Shown in pieces: positions 36,684 through 48,357 of a stretch of DNA of 64,000 nt. Numbering within the stretch: position 1 is the stretch's first letter; every line of letters starts with the position of its first letter. The DNA is taken from NCBI GenBank assembly GCA_016929495.1, contig JAFGIS010000187.1, positions 1 through 64,000 of the forward strand. The letters run 5' to 3'. The notes under the pieces are model-generated. The model saw nothing but the letters and a program-made list of their open reading frames with translations, made no database searches and was not told the origin of the DNA. This stretch comes from Polyangiaceae bacterium (lineage in GTDB: Bacteria > Myxococcota_A > Polyangia > Polyangiales > Polyangiaceae). A program made the translations under genes and the position numbers.

Positions 36684-37748
36684 ATGAGCGTTCTCAGTCG
36701 TCATGGCCTGTTCTCTTCTCTTCTGGCTGTCGGTCTGTTGGTGTCTGGCTGCGGCGGCAGCCAACGCCCAGCCAACGAAGCCTACCAGCCGCCAGCAAAT
36801 GGCGCGCTGACGCTACGCAAGCCCGGCGAGTTCAAGAAGCCGGGCGAGAACCCCTTTGCCGGCGTCAAGTGGTACGTGGGCGAATACAACAACGCCGTCA
36901 CTCGTCTGAAGATGGCCCAGCGCGCCGGCGACGCGCAGACCGCGGCGCTGCTCCAGAAGATCGCGATGTATGGCGGCGCGGATTGGGTGGGTGACTGGAC
37001 CCCGTACGTGGGCGATTGGGCTCGGCGGCAGACGGACAACATCGCGAAGCAGGGCGCATTGCCGCTGTACATCGCGTACAACATGCCCAATCGCGACTGC
37101 GGCCAGTACTCGGCCGGTGGCGCCCAGAGCGGTGACGAATACAAGAAGTGGATCACCGAGTTTGCGCGCGGGATCGGCGATCGCAAGGCGGTAGTCATCC
37201 TCGAGCCCGACGCGCTCGGTGCGATCGCGGACTGCCTGTCCGAGGCGGATCAGAAGACGCGACTCGACCTGTTCCATTTCGCCATCAAGACCTTCAACAC
37301 ACTGCCCCAGACCTACGTCTACATCGACGCGGGTCACTCGTTCTGGATGACGGCGGAGCTTGCAGCCGAACGCCTCAAGCTGGCCGGCATCGCCGAGGCC
37401 CAGGGCTTCGCCCTCAATACTTCGAACTACCGAGCGACCGATGAGCTCATCGCCTACGGCAAGCAGGTGTCCGCGCTGGTCGGCGGCAAGCACTTCGTGA
37501 TCGACACGAGCCGCAACGGCAATGGGCCGCCCGTGGTCGCCGACCGTTTGAGCAAGGACAACTGGTGCAATCCCCCTGGGCGCGCTCTGGGCTCGCCGCC
37601 CACCACGCAGACGGCCGATCCGCTTTGCGATGCCTATCTATGGCTGAAGAAGCCGGGTGAATCGGATGGCGAGTGCAACGGCGGCCCCAAAGCGGGCGAG
37701 TGGTGGCAAGAGCAGGCGCTGGAACTGGCGCGGAACGCGAAGTTCTGA
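36684..37748 (+). CDS. Lipid-anchored GH6 family cellulase
   Basis: 354 aa from ATG 36684; signal VGLLVSGCGGS is a lipobox. The GH6 landmarks occur in order: WYVGEYN, YNMPNRDCGQYSAGG (catalytic Asp region), VVILEPDALGAIADC, TYVYIDAGHS, FALNTSNY, FVIDTSRNGNGP, NWCNPPGRALG and YLWLKKPGESDG. Members are endoglucanases or cellobiohydrolases. There is no linker and no cellulose-binding module, so this is a compact, membrane-tethered enzyme. No strong ribosome-binding site. An 8-base hairpin overlaps the stop codon. Confidence 0.92.
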   Translation: MSVLSRHGLFSSLLAVGLLVSGCGGSQRPANEAYQPPANGALTLRKPGEFKKPGENPFAGVKWYVGEYNNAVTRLKMAQRAGDAQTAALLQKIAMYGGADWVGDWTPYVGDWARRQTDNIAKQGALPLYIAYNMPNRDCGQYSAGGAQSGDEYKKWITEFARGIGDRKAVVILEPDALGAIADCLSEADQKTRLDLFHFAIKTFNTLPQTYVYIDAGHSFWMTAELAAERLKLAGIAEAQGFALNTSNYRATDELIAYGKQVSALVGGKHFVIDTSRNGNGPPVVADRLSKDNWCNPPGRALGSPPTTQTADPLCDAYLWLKKPGESDGECNGGPKAGEWWQEQALELARNAKF

Positions 37749-37770
37749 GCGGGTTGACGGGCACCCGCTC
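37747..37770 (+). terminator. Hairpin at the stop of the GH6 gene
   Basis: Perfect arms GAGCGGGT and ACCCGCTC with an eight-base loop begin within the stop codon. No T run follows. It lies between convergent genes. Confidence 0.4.
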
Positions 37771-37809
37771 GTGCTCCGGCAGCCTTCCTCGTTTCGCTCT
37801 GGAGCTGAC

Positions 37810-38460
37810 CTAGCCTTCGGGCAGCGCACCTGCGCGGTCGAGCAGCGCCTCTGCGATACCGTCCCGATACCGACGAAGTGCCTGGAGATCCAGCGGGGCG
37901 ATCAGTCCGAGGAGGGGACGGACTTCGATCTGGCGCATTGCCCAGGCAAGCCAGGCGAGGTCGACCCCGGCGTCCTTCTGCATGGCATCGTCTATCCCCT
38001 CGAGCAAAGGCCAGCCTTCCCGTTCGAGACAGAAGAGATCAACCAGATCGCGCAGCTCCGATCGACCGAGCAACGTCACGATCTTGTTGGCCCGTTGGTC
38101 CCGCAGTGACAGCACCCGGATGCCCTCAACCGTCGGACACTCCGCGTCGAGCAAAGGGGCGGCATCCGCAGCTACGTCGAGCCGTACCAAGTCGGCGGCC
38201 GAAGCCACCTCGATGCGCCGAAACGTCGGAGCGATCCTGACCGTAGCGAGCGCCGCACCTTCTGCCCTCGCGGCCGCCTCGAGTCGTGAGACGACAATCG
38301 GAATATCGCTGCCCGACTCGCAGAACAGGTCTATGTCCTCGGAGATGCGATGCCCCAGCAGCGTGCCCAATCCTGCCCCGCCGACCAAACGCACAGTTGG
38401 CAGGTCCTCTTGCGCGGCGAGCACGAGAAGCCGGGCGAGCCTAGGAAGCTGCCCTGACAT
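37810..38460 (-). CDS. AbiEii/AbiGii-type nucleotidyltransferase (toxin-like)
   Basis: 216 aa from ATG 38460. The nucleotidyltransferase signature VRLVGGAGLGTLLGHRISEDIDLF contains the Gly-Gly and SEDIDLF metal-binding aspartates. Later segments ECPTVEGIRVLSLRDQRANKIVTLLGRSELRDLVDLFCL follow the DUF1814/AbiEii order. Such proteins act as toxins of phage-abortive TA systems. Its start lies inside the upstream gene (overlap of 20 bases), so the pair is co-translated, but the upstream gene is not a recognised AbiEi antitoxin. Confidence 0.8.
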   Translation of the reverse strand: MSGQLPRLARLLVLAAQEDLPTVRLVGGAGLGTLLGHRISEDIDLFCESGSDIPIVVSRLEAAARAEGAALATVRIAPTFRRIEVASAADLVRLDVAADAAPLLDAECPTVEGIRVLSLRDQRANKIVTLLGRSELRDLVDLFCLEREGWPLLEGIDDAMQKDAGVDLAWLAWAMRQIEVRPLLGLIAPLDLQALRRYRDGIAEALLDRAGALPEG

Positions 38461-38758
38461 GGTACTCGTGGCGATTCTTGAGCAATTCCCACACAGGACG
38501 GGCACGCCCCAGCCGATGCTCGATCCGGGCCCATGCTTCGTCGATCTGGTCCCACGAGGCAAACAGCCAGACGTCTCGACTGTTCGCCTCGCGCAACAGC
38601 CGAACCAAGATCTCGTCGCGTTCGGGGCCGGCAGGACCAGCCAGGATGCGCCTTGCTTCGGCCACCGTTTGCCTCGTGTCCCAGAGAAAATAGGGAACCG
38701 CTCCAGGGTCGAGCAGACGCGGGCTGGTTGGAGGCAGCATAGGTGTACAGACTACCAC
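38441..38758 (-). CDS. Partner gene of the AbiEii-like protein
   Basis: 105 aa. It is acidic/basic mixed with a segment WDTRQTVAEARRILAGPAGP and another REANSRDVWLFASWDQIDEAW, predicted helical. No DNA-binding winged-helix motif typical of AbiEi is seen. Position and 20-base overlap with the toxin-like gene suggest a cognate antitoxin or accessory protein. The start may be the Met seven residues in (MLPPTSPRLLDP). Confidence 0.65.
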   Translation of the reverse strand: MVVCTPMLPPTSPRLLDPGAVPYFLWDTRQTVAEARRILAGPAGPERDEILVRLLREANSRDVWLFASWDQIDEAWARIEHRLGRARPVWELLKNRHEYHVRAAS

Positions 38759-39020
38759 GTCGGGCGCGACAAGGCACCTGCGCGGTGTCTACGCGGCGCA
38801 CGAGGTCAATGCGGCCGTTCACGGTGACCCCGTCGCCCAGATTGATCTCTATGGTCTTCCCTCTTTCAGCCGATATCGCCCACGACCCAGCACGTTCAAA
38901 CGCCGACGTCCCCGAGCTTGCGGAACCCAAGATTGCGCTCTGCGAGGGCAGAAGCCCGACGCTGACCGCGAGCCATTGGCACCTTGACGGCCCATCTCCG
39001 GCTCGGGACAAGCAGCCCGG

Positions 39021-41435
<2,415 letters not shown>

Positions 41436-42235
41436 TTCGAAGGTCCCGACGCCGGCGAAGCGGCATGCCAAGAGGCACGCCGGGTTCAACGCTACCACGC
41501 CTGCCGTGCGCGCCCGGCCCGGGGCCCCCCGGGCGGCGTCCTGACGGCCGTTTCCGCGGCTGTCGGCGTGATCCTGGGCGCACCCTGACGCCAGCGAACC
41601 GGTCGTGTTCCCTTCGCGCCCGCGCTGCGCGGGCTGCCTTCCCTGCCCGAAATCGGCGAGGGCTGCGCCGCAGGCCCGCAGACCTCGTTCCGTCGTGGAG
41701 TTCCTCCCGGTGTTCGCCTTTCCTGACACCTTGGATCGGACGAGACTTGCACGTCCTGTCGGGGTCGAGCCGCTCACGATCGCCGACATCGTGGCGATGG
41801 AGCGCAACGCAAACGCTCGCACCATCAGCGCCACGCTGTCGGTCCTGACACTGCTCGCGCTCGGCCTGGTGGCGTCGCTGTCCGTCACGGCGGAAGTGCT
41901 GGTGGCGATGGGCGGTCTGTGTCTGGGGGTGGGACCTTTCTGCCCAAGCCGTTCGACCGCGGATCCCTCCTCCATGCGCTCGGTGTGGCTGCTGGCCCAT
42001 CCCGGCCATCGATCGCTCTGTGAGGCCGGCGAGCGCAATGGTCGCGCACCCGTAGCGAAGGGTTGTTGTGCGGCCTGCCGGCCAACGGCCGTGGCAGCGA
42101 GCAATCCGTCGACATGGCGACGCGACAATGTCCGGCCAATCTCGTCCCTCTCTATGCTTTGTATGCGGTGGTCCGTTTGGTCTTCCGGAGCCGGGCGGAC
42201 CGGGAGTACCAGAAAGAAGTCGAGGAATGCGCGCC
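41436..42235. other. 800-base divergent gap with no recognised gene
   Basis: It separates hypF from the GH5 gene. Overlapping ORFs on both strands lack family features; one plus-strand frame (near 41797) has a hydrophobic run (SVLTLLALGLVASL) but no clear start site or signature. The ribosome-binding site GAGGA for the GH5 gene is at the right end. The real HypF start may lie up to 41498. Confidence 0.5.
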
Positions 42236-44371
42236 ATGAGATGCTGCTTGCCATTGTCGCTGACCGTCACCTGCTTCGTCTTTGCTTGTGGCAAGAGCCC
42301 TCCACCGACGCTCGCCGGTTCCGCAGGAACAGCCGAGGCAGAGGCGGGCAGGCAAAGCCGTCACGCCGACGAAGGCGCGGCGGGTACCGAAGAAGCAGCG
42401 GGCGGCAGTGCGGGTGAGCAGGGAGGCAGCGGTCGGCGTCGCACGGCGGGCAGTGGCCAGGGAGGCGGCGCTGGCAGAAGCGACGTCGAGATCCAAGCGG
42501 GTGCCGGCAACGTCAGCGAGGGCGGCGCTGGCGGGCAGGCAACCTCCAGCCATATCGACGAGGTCGGAGGGGCGGCCGGCAGCGGCGGTCCTGACGCGGA
42601 AGACGGCGGCCAAGTTGGCACAGGTGGTACCCATGCAGACGCGGGCGCGGGCCCGGACGCAACCGGCGGTCGGGTCGGTGCCGGCGGCACGAGTGGCGGC
42701 ACTGGCGGCACGAGCGGCGGCGACGGCTGTTTGCCCGGCGAGGTGAAGGCGGCCGAAGGGGCCTGCATCCTACGCGGCCTCGTGGATGACTTTGGCAGCT
42801 GCGACGCCGAGATCTACGAGGCCGAAGGTCGTAGCGGCGGCTGGTACGCGTATCGCGGCCTTGACGTGGGCTGTGAGGAGCCTAGCTGCGATGGTGTCGG
42901 CTTGCCGCCGTGGGCCAGCGACTGCGGCGCCTGGACCAAGGGCGGCTACGATCCCTACTACCTGCCGAGCTACCCCGACCTGTACGCGGGCATCGGTGTC
43001 TCGCTGAACGACGCCAGCATGTTCTACGATGTCTGCGACTACACCGAGGTCGAGGTTCAGTATGCCTCGGACCAGTCAGTCGAGTTGTACGCCAAGTGGA
43101 ACGACATCGGCGAGTACGGCGACCGAGACTACGTCCTTCTGTCGGCCACTTCCGGCGTCGCAACCGCGACCGTTCCGCTGTCGAGCTTCAGCGGTCTCGA
43201 TTGCTCGACGATGACCGAGCTGCAGTGGGAGCCGACTGATCTCACAGGCTTCGGGATAGCCGTCTACTCCGTGCGCTTCAGGGGTGCGTCGACTCCGGAC
43301 TGCGCCGAGGGTGACTCGCGCTGCACGAGCGACGGCGACGTAGAGGTGTGCACCGACGGCGCGTGGGTCACCTCGTCCTGTGACGCGGGTCAGATGTGCG
43401 CCGGCAACCGGTGTGTTGAAGGCGACGCGACTCCCGTGGAAATCCACGGGCACCTGAGCGTGTCAGGGACGAAGCTCGTCGACGAGAGCGGCGCGCCGGT
43501 CCAGCTCAAGGGCATCAGCAGCATGTGGCTGAACTACGAGGACGACGGCTACGCCACCAACGCCAAGGCCATGGTCTGGATGCGCGATCACTGGGGCATC
43601 AGCGTGCTGCGCGCTGCGATGGGCGCTGACGAGGATCATCCCGGCTCCTACGTGATCGACGCCGCCAGCAAAGCGGACATGACCGCCCAGGTCGAGACCA
43701 TCATCGAGAACGCCATTGATGCGGGCATCTATGTCATCGTCGACTGGCACGCGCACCACACGTACACGCAGGAGGCCGGCGACTTCTTCGCGCATATCGC
43801 GGAGAACTACGGATCCTATCCGAACGTTCTCATCGAGACCTACAACGAGCCGCTCGATTTGAGCTGGACGGGCACACTGAAACCCTACCACCAGGCGGTC
43901 GTTGAGGCGTTCCGCGCCGCGGATCCGGACAACGACACGCACCCGAACGTCGCCATTCTCGGCACGCCCAATTGGGATCAAGACGTCGACGTCGCGGCCG
44001 CGAGCCCGCTCACGGGCGCGAATCTGATGTACACGGCGCATTTCTATGCGTGCAGCCACGGCAGCACCTTCCTCAACAAAGCACGTGCCGCGCTCGACGC
44101 GGGTTTGCCCATCTTCGTGACCGAGTGGGGCGCCACCGACGCGTACGGCGGCGAGTACCCGGACGACGACGTCTGCACGACGGAAGCCGATCTCTGGCAT
44201 GACTGGATGGACGCCAACGGAATTGGCTGGGCCGCGTGGAAGCTCGACGACTGCGACGGGCAGACGCATCCCGATGCCAGCTGCCTGCTGACCCTGGATG
44301 CACCGGTGACGGGCGGGTGGACCTCAGAGTACCTGAACGGTCACGCGAGCTACGTCATCAGCAAGCTGTGA
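42236..44371 (+). CDS. GH5 endoglucanase lipoprotein with linker and accessory domains
   Basis: 711 aa from ATG 42236, with GAGGA about nine bases upstream; the signal ends TCFVFACGKS. A Gly/Ser/Ala linker of about 130 residues follows. Next is a beta-sandwich-like domain (LVDDFGSCDAEIYEAEGRSG to AVYSVRFRG), possibly carbohydrate-binding. Then comes a small Cys-knot (CAEGDSRCTSDGD... MCAGNRC) and finally the GH5 barrel: LKGISSMWLNY, IETYNEPLDLS (acid/base Glu) and FVTEWGATDA (nucleophile Glu). Family members hydrolyse cellulose or related glucans. A CBM identity would need structure or database search. Confidence 0.9.
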   Translation: MRCCLPLSLTVTCFVFACGKSPPPTLAGSAGTAEAEAGRQSRHADEGAAGTEEAAGGSAGEQGGSGRRRTAGSGQGGGAGRSDVEIQAGAGNVSEGGAGGQATSSHIDEVGGAAGSGGPDAEDGGQVGTGGTHADAGAGPDATGGRVGAGGTSGGTGGTSGGDGCLPGEVKAAEGACILRGLVDDFGSCDAEIYEAEGRSGGWYAYRGLDVGCEEPSCDGVGLPPWASDCGAWTKGGYDPYYLPSYPDLYAGIGVSLNDASMFYDVCDYTEVEVQYASDQSVELYAKWNDIGEYGDRDYVLLSATSGVATATVPLSSFSGLDCSTMTELQWEPTDLTGFGIAVYSVRFRGASTPDCAEGDSRCTSDGDVEVCTDGAWVTSSCDAGQMCAGNRCVEGDATPVEIHGHLSVSGTKLVDESGAPVQLKGISSMWLNYEDDGYATNAKAMVWMRDHWGISVLRAAMGADEDHPGSYVIDAASKADMTAQVETIIENAIDAGIYVIVDWHAHHTYTQEAGDFFAHIAENYGSYPNVLIETYNEPLDLSWTGTLKPYHQAVVEAFRAADPDNDTHPNVAILGTPNWDQDVDVAAASPLTGANLMYTAHFYACSHGSTFLNKARAALDAGLPIFVTEWGATDAYGGEYPDDDVCTTEADLWHDWMDANGIGWAAWKLDDCDGQTHPDASCLLTLDAPVTGGWTSEYLNGHASYVISKL

Positions 44372-44389
44372 GGCAGGAACGACGTGGCG

Positions 44390-45757
44390 TCACCTCCTGA
44401 GCAGCACCCCGTCCACCTCGCCCTCCATCCTCCTGCCGCTGCCGCCGCGCGGATTCGTGTCTTCGGGGGCCATGACGACGGGGAGCTCGACTTCGAACGC
44501 AGGGGATCCGTTCAGGCTGGGCCGCGCCAGCTCCGCTCCGCTGGGCGGGCAGCGCTCGTCGGGCATCCGTTGCCCCTCCTCGATGCAGAGCCTCTCCGGT
44601 AGCTTCAAGCTTCTCGATTGACCGTTGGCGAGGTCGATGAACCAGAGCGTGCGCTCCTGGTCCAATGACCAGAACATGGCCATGTCGTCCTGCGGGCGCA
44701 CCGCGAGGTAGAGGGGCATCTCGGGCAGAACACCAAGACTCCGAACGCGTCCGTCGTCGCTGAGTATGACGAGCTCGCACGCGTCGCCATTCCCACGTAC
44801 CTGTACTCCGACGGCCGCCCTTCGAGCTCGAAGTCGATAGACGTGGATCAGCCGAGCGTCCGCGTCGAGCCGGTAGCGTGCGCGTCGCCGGCCGCTGCGC
44901 GCGTCCCACCAGCCCGTCGCGGCTGCGACTCTTGCCTGGCGCAGATGCAGCGGACCCACCATATCGCCCTGGGCGCGAATGCGACGCGCGCTGGAGCCAC
45001 CCAGATGGAAGCTGACCACCGCAGCGTCACTGCCCCCGTAGTCGTCGCATCGGCAGGGGCTCGTGGTGGGCTCCACGAAGTACAGGGTATCCGCGCTGAA
45101 GCCCATCAGCCACGCGCCGGAAGAGAAGCCAGGATAGACGTGCAGCAGGGGACGGCGCCCATTGAAATCGTACAGCGTGACATCGCTGTCTCCGGCCAGT
45201 GCGAGATACCGTCCCGTCCTATCGAAGGCGGGTGGGACGAGCCCCAGATCTCGGGTCACCGGCAGATCGGCCTCGCGACGCAGCCGCACGCGGCCTTGCT
45301 GCGTCTCGATGGCCAGCACGAGAACGGTGAAATCCGCGACGGCCACGAGGTAGCTGCTCGATGGATGGAAGGCGAGCGCGTTGGACTTCTCGAATACGAA
45401 CGGCGCAACTGCAAGCGGCTGCCCGCTCTGGGAGTCTCCGAGCAGGACACCGCTGTCGACGAACGTGGCGAACCAGAGTCCGTTCGCAGAGAAGGCCAAG
45501 ACGCCCGCGGGGTTCCTATCGATCGGCACCCAACCTGGCCCGGTCGTGACCCTGCTGGGTTTGGCGCGCTCTATCGGTGCGGAAGTGTTGGCCGCGAGCG
45601 CTGGGCGGAACACCGTCGGGTTGGGCTTGGCCGCCGCCGACCGGGCTGGCTGCGTACGGGCGGGCCCCGCCCCCGGTGGGCGGACCGACGGCGGACTGCA
45701 GGCACGCAATGTCAGGGCCAGACAGCCCAGAACGAACAGCGCCACGAGCGTGCGCAT
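44390..45757 (-). CDS. Propeller-like exported protein, probable lipoprotein
   Basis: 455 aa from ATG 45757 (GTG 45778 possible). The signal VALFVLGCLALTLRACSPP contains a lipobox-like LRAC. A Pro/Ala-rich stretch is followed by repeated blade-like blocks: VLAFSANGLWFATFVDSG, ALAFHPSSSYLVAVADFTV, TGRYLALAGDSDVTLYDFNG, FSADTLYFVEPTT. It ends with an acidic, Gly/Arg-rich tail. It sits six bases after the next gene's stop, on the same strand. Function unknown; the propeller suggests binding. Confidence 0.7.
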   Translation of the reverse strand: MRTLVALFVLGCLALTLRACSPPSVRPPGAGPARTQPARSAAAKPNPTVFRPALAANTSAPIERAKPSRVTTGPGWVPIDRNPAGVLAFSANGLWFATFVDSGVLLGDSQSGQPLAVAPFVFEKSNALAFHPSSSYLVAVADFTVLVLAIETQQGRVRLRREADLPVTRDLGLVPPAFDRTGRYLALAGDSDVTLYDFNGRRPLLHVYPGFSSGAWLMGFSADTLYFVEPTTSPCRCDDYGGSDAAVVSFHLGGSSARRIRAQGDMVGPLHLRQARVAAATGWWDARSGRRRARYRLDADARLIHVYRLRARRAAVGVQVRGNGDACELVILSDDGRVRSLGVLPEMPLYLAVRPQDDMAMFWSLDQERTLWFIDLANGQSRSLKLPERLCIEEGQRMPDERCPPSGAELARPSLNGSPAFEVELPVVMAPEDTNPRGGSGRRMEGEVDGVLLRR

Positions 45758-45784
45758 GGGGCACCGAGTCCGAGCCACGCAGGA

Positions 45785-46213
45785 TCAACGGCTGTCGCGC
45801 AGCTTGTTGAGCGCGGCGATGGCCTCCTCGCGTGTGCGAAACACGTTGGAGCGGTGTGCGCGCTTCATGCTCTGCAAGCGCGCCGATGCAGCTGACAGCG
45901 GGTCCGTTACCCCGTATCGAAAGACATCCTTCGCGTACCGCTGCCGCAGCTCCTCGGCGACTTTGCCGTACGCATCAGCGACCACCGGATTGACCCAGAA
46001 GCCCGCGTAGTCCACCAGGAGGTAGACCCGGTTGAGGCCGACGTTGGCCTGCATTTCCGCCATCAGCTGTGCTCGCCACTCCGCGACATCTTCCTCCGTT
46101 TCGAGCCGCACCGCCTCATGACTGATGGTGCATGCGTCGAGAGAGAGGCTCCATTCTACGTGCACTTTCATCGCTGAACCGAATCGGATTGGCTGGATCG
46201 GGTACGTCGGCAT
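45785..46213 (-). CDS. Small soluble protein of unknown function, STAS-like outline
   Basis: 142 aa (or 128 from the Met at 46171, which starts MKVHVEWSLSLDACTISHEA). Alternating strands and helices (VYLLVDYAGFWVNPVVADAYGKVAEELRQRY, DVFRYGVTDPLSAASARLQS) resemble the STAS/MinC-type or anti-sigma-antagonist outline seen in myxobacterial unknowns. The C-terminal FRTREEAIAALNKLR is a helix. Likely cotranscribed with the propeller gene. No catalytic motif. Confidence 0.55.
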   Translation of the reverse strand: MPTYPIQPIRFGSAMKVHVEWSLSLDACTISHEAVRLETEEDVAEWRAQLMAEMQANVGLNRVYLLVDYAGFWVNPVVADAYGKVAEELRQRYAKDVFRYGVTDPLSAASARLQSMKRAHRSNVFRTREEAIAALNKLRDSR

Positions 46214-46332
46214 CGAGGTGACCGCGTGAGCATGCTAGGATAGCCAACCGGAACCGGAGAGTCAGCAGCTATCGACGTTCCGGCCCGGATTCCAGGACAA
46301 TCCGGCTCAATCCGGCGTGTCGGCACACCACG

Positions 46333-47388
46333 CTAGACGCTCACCCGCGGCCCCCACATCTCGTCGAGGCGCACGGTCAGCGGGGGATCGCCCCGGACCT
46401 CTCCCCAGACGCTGTCGACCCAGATCCTTCCGTCGGGATCCCACGAAGCATCGAGCAGCGCTGCGGTGCGTCGCTTCGGGCCGATCGATAGCATGCACGA
46501 AACGCCGCGCAGTCCCACCAGGATCAGGCGCATGACCAGACGGCGCGGTCGCTGCGCATGGGACGCTGCGCTGACGGCTCGGCGTACGGCCTCGGCGACC
46601 GCATCGAGCGTCTCGGTGCGGTCAACGGCGACACGCAGGACGCCAAAACGAACCGCATCGAGCGGCCGGTGCTCGATGGAAACCACCGCGGCGCCCTCGG
46701 TCGTGATCAACATCGCCCCGCGGGGACCAGACTCGAGGAAACTGCGCCCCTGCAGGCATCCGGAGTAGACCACGGCCGCCCGCTCGGAGATCTGCTCTGG
46801 GGTGTGCGAGTGACCGAGGGCGAAGTACTGGTAGCCCCGACGAACCAGTTCTCGACGACCGCAGGGAGCGTAGCCGTCGCCGAGCACAGCGCCGTCGGCG
46901 CTGGTGTGCAGGATCCCGACGTTGAGCAGGTTTGGCATCGGATTGGGGTACTGGGCCAGAAGGTTGTCGAACGTGGAGCGACGAGGATAGCTGCGACCGT
47001 GGACGACGACGCCCGCATCCTCGACCACGACGCTTTCGATCCGATCGAGGCCGAGCTCGTGAACGTGAGACGGAAGTAACAGAGTGCTGATGATTCGGCT
47101 TTCGGCGTCGTGGTTGCCGCGGACCCAGAACACCTGCGTTCGGCTGTGTTCGAGCCGGAGCAGCTCGCCCACGAGCCGCAACCCCACCTGGTGGTTCTGG
47201 TCCCAGGCGTCGACCAGGTCTCCGGCGATGAGCAGCAGGCTGGCCTGTTCGGCCAGGCACAGATCGACCAGGTTCCTCAGGGCGAGGAAGCTCGCGCGAC
47301 GGAAAGTCTCGAGGCAGCGACGGTCGACCAGGGGCAGGGGCGACAGGCGTCTGCCGAGGTGCAGATCGGAACAGTGGACGATGCGCAT
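46333..47388 (-). CDS. Metallophosphoesterase, SbcD/YhaO-like
   Basis: 351 aa. All calcineurin-like metal motifs are present: VHCSDLHLGRRLS, LLIAGDLVDAWD, WVRGNHDAES, VGILHTSADGAVL and FALGHSHTPEQ, then YSGCLQGRSFLESGPRG. This is the order of Mre11/SbcD-type nucleases and YhaO-like proteins. An SbcC-type ATPase is not adjacent, so partner is unknown. It would be a DNA-processing phosphodiesterase. Confidence 0.85.
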   Translation of the reverse strand: MRIVHCSDLHLGRRLSPLPLVDRRCLETFRRASFLALRNLVDLCLAEQASLLLIAGDLVDAWDQNHQVGLRLVGELLRLEHSRTQVFWVRGNHDAESRIISTLLLPSHVHELGLDRIESVVVEDAGVVVHGRSYPRRSTFDNLLAQYPNPMPNLLNVGILHTSADGAVLGDGYAPCGRRELVRRGYQYFALGHSHTPEQISERAAVVYSGCLQGRSFLESGPRGAMLITTEGAAVVSIEHRPLDAVRFGVLRVAVDRTETLDAVAEAVRRAVSAASHAQRPRRLVMRLILVGLRGVSCMLSIGPKRRTAALLDASWDPDGRIWVDSVWGEVRGDPPLTVRLDEMWGPRVSV

Positions 47389-47644
47389 GGCTCCGAAAGC
47401 GAGGAACGGCCCGGCCGTTCGTCACGGAGCACCGGCCACCTCACCCGCTGTTGTCGCTCTAGCCGGCCGCTCGAGCGGACGGAGGCTCACCGCGCTGTCC
47501 GAGCGGATGCCATCCGAAGGGACCCGGCAAGTTGGTCGGTGCTCTGGCCGTATCGGTCGCGCGACGGCACAGTTGCGTGTCGACGCGGAGAAACGACGCG
47601 CCCTGGCGCGCGCGGGCACCGGTCCGCCTGACGTCCGCAGCCTG

Positions 47645-48178
47645 CTACCGCGGATCCGTATCGAAGCAACACCGGAACCCGGTGTCGTACAGCCGGAAGC
47701 CGTAGCCCACCTTGAAAAAGCTGTAGTCGCAGGTGGCCCCGTCCTCGGAGTCGGTTTGGTACGAGCCGCCGAGCAACGGGTAGGTTGCGTGGGGCAACGA
47801 CGTTGCGCCGCCGCAGAGCCCGCCCGAGAGGGGTGCGTCGGCGCAGCAGGGCACCCCGCTGGAGCCGTAGTCGCAGTCGCCGTCCTCGTCGTCGTCGGTG
47901 CAGGCAACGCCGCGGGCCACGCACGGTTCCCGAACGGCATTCCGACCATCAGGAACAAGAATTGGCGCGCGCCCGGCCTGCAATTTTCCAACGGAGCCAC
48001 CAGGACCACTGACACCCGCACACGCGCACCTTCGCGCGCACTGTGGAGGGTCATCCTCCAGCAGCCAGACGCCATCGCGCCCAGACTCGTGACCCGCTTC
48101 GGGCGTGCAGCATCCAAGAACGAGGTTGCCATCCGAGTCATGCGCTCCCGTGGTCCGCGCCAGGAAGGATTGTCTCCG
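47645..48178 (-). pseudogene. C-terminal remnant of a formylglycine-generating-enzyme-like protein
   Basis: An open frame of 178 codons runs from just after a stop at 48179 to a stop at 47645 but has no ATG or GTG in a sensible place. The end matches the family's closing motif: LLGGSYQTDSEDGATCDYSF then YDTGFRCCFDTDPR (compare GGS...GFRC). Upstream is Cys-rich and acidic (GVACTDDDEDGDCDYGSSG, VPCCADAPLSGG). The N-terminal three quarters of an FGE/SUMF1 domain are absent, so a truncated remnant is likelier than a gene; alternatively it is an unusual Cys-rich protein starting at a rare codon. Confidence 0.5.
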
Positions 48179-48357
48179 TCATTCGCCGCACGACTCGACG
48201 GCCTCGAACCGGGCAGAGCCGTCGAGTTCTGCGGCGCATGCCCCCCGGTCTGAGCCAGGGAAAGCTCTGCTTGCTACGTGCCCTGTCGACAGGGCACCAG
48301 GGGCATCCTTCGTTGGGGAATTCGGTTCGGCGCACAGGCCCGTGCTAAGAGGGGCTC

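Noticed and set aside
34601-36685. 694-aa minus-strand ORF
   Set aside because: It lies antisense to the FadL-like gene and across the hypC start; composition is Arg/Ala/Gly shadow type.
41436-42254. 273-residue N-terminal extension of HypF
   Set aside because: HypF domains begin near 41435; the extension is low-complexity Arg/Ala/Thr and matches no HypF domain.
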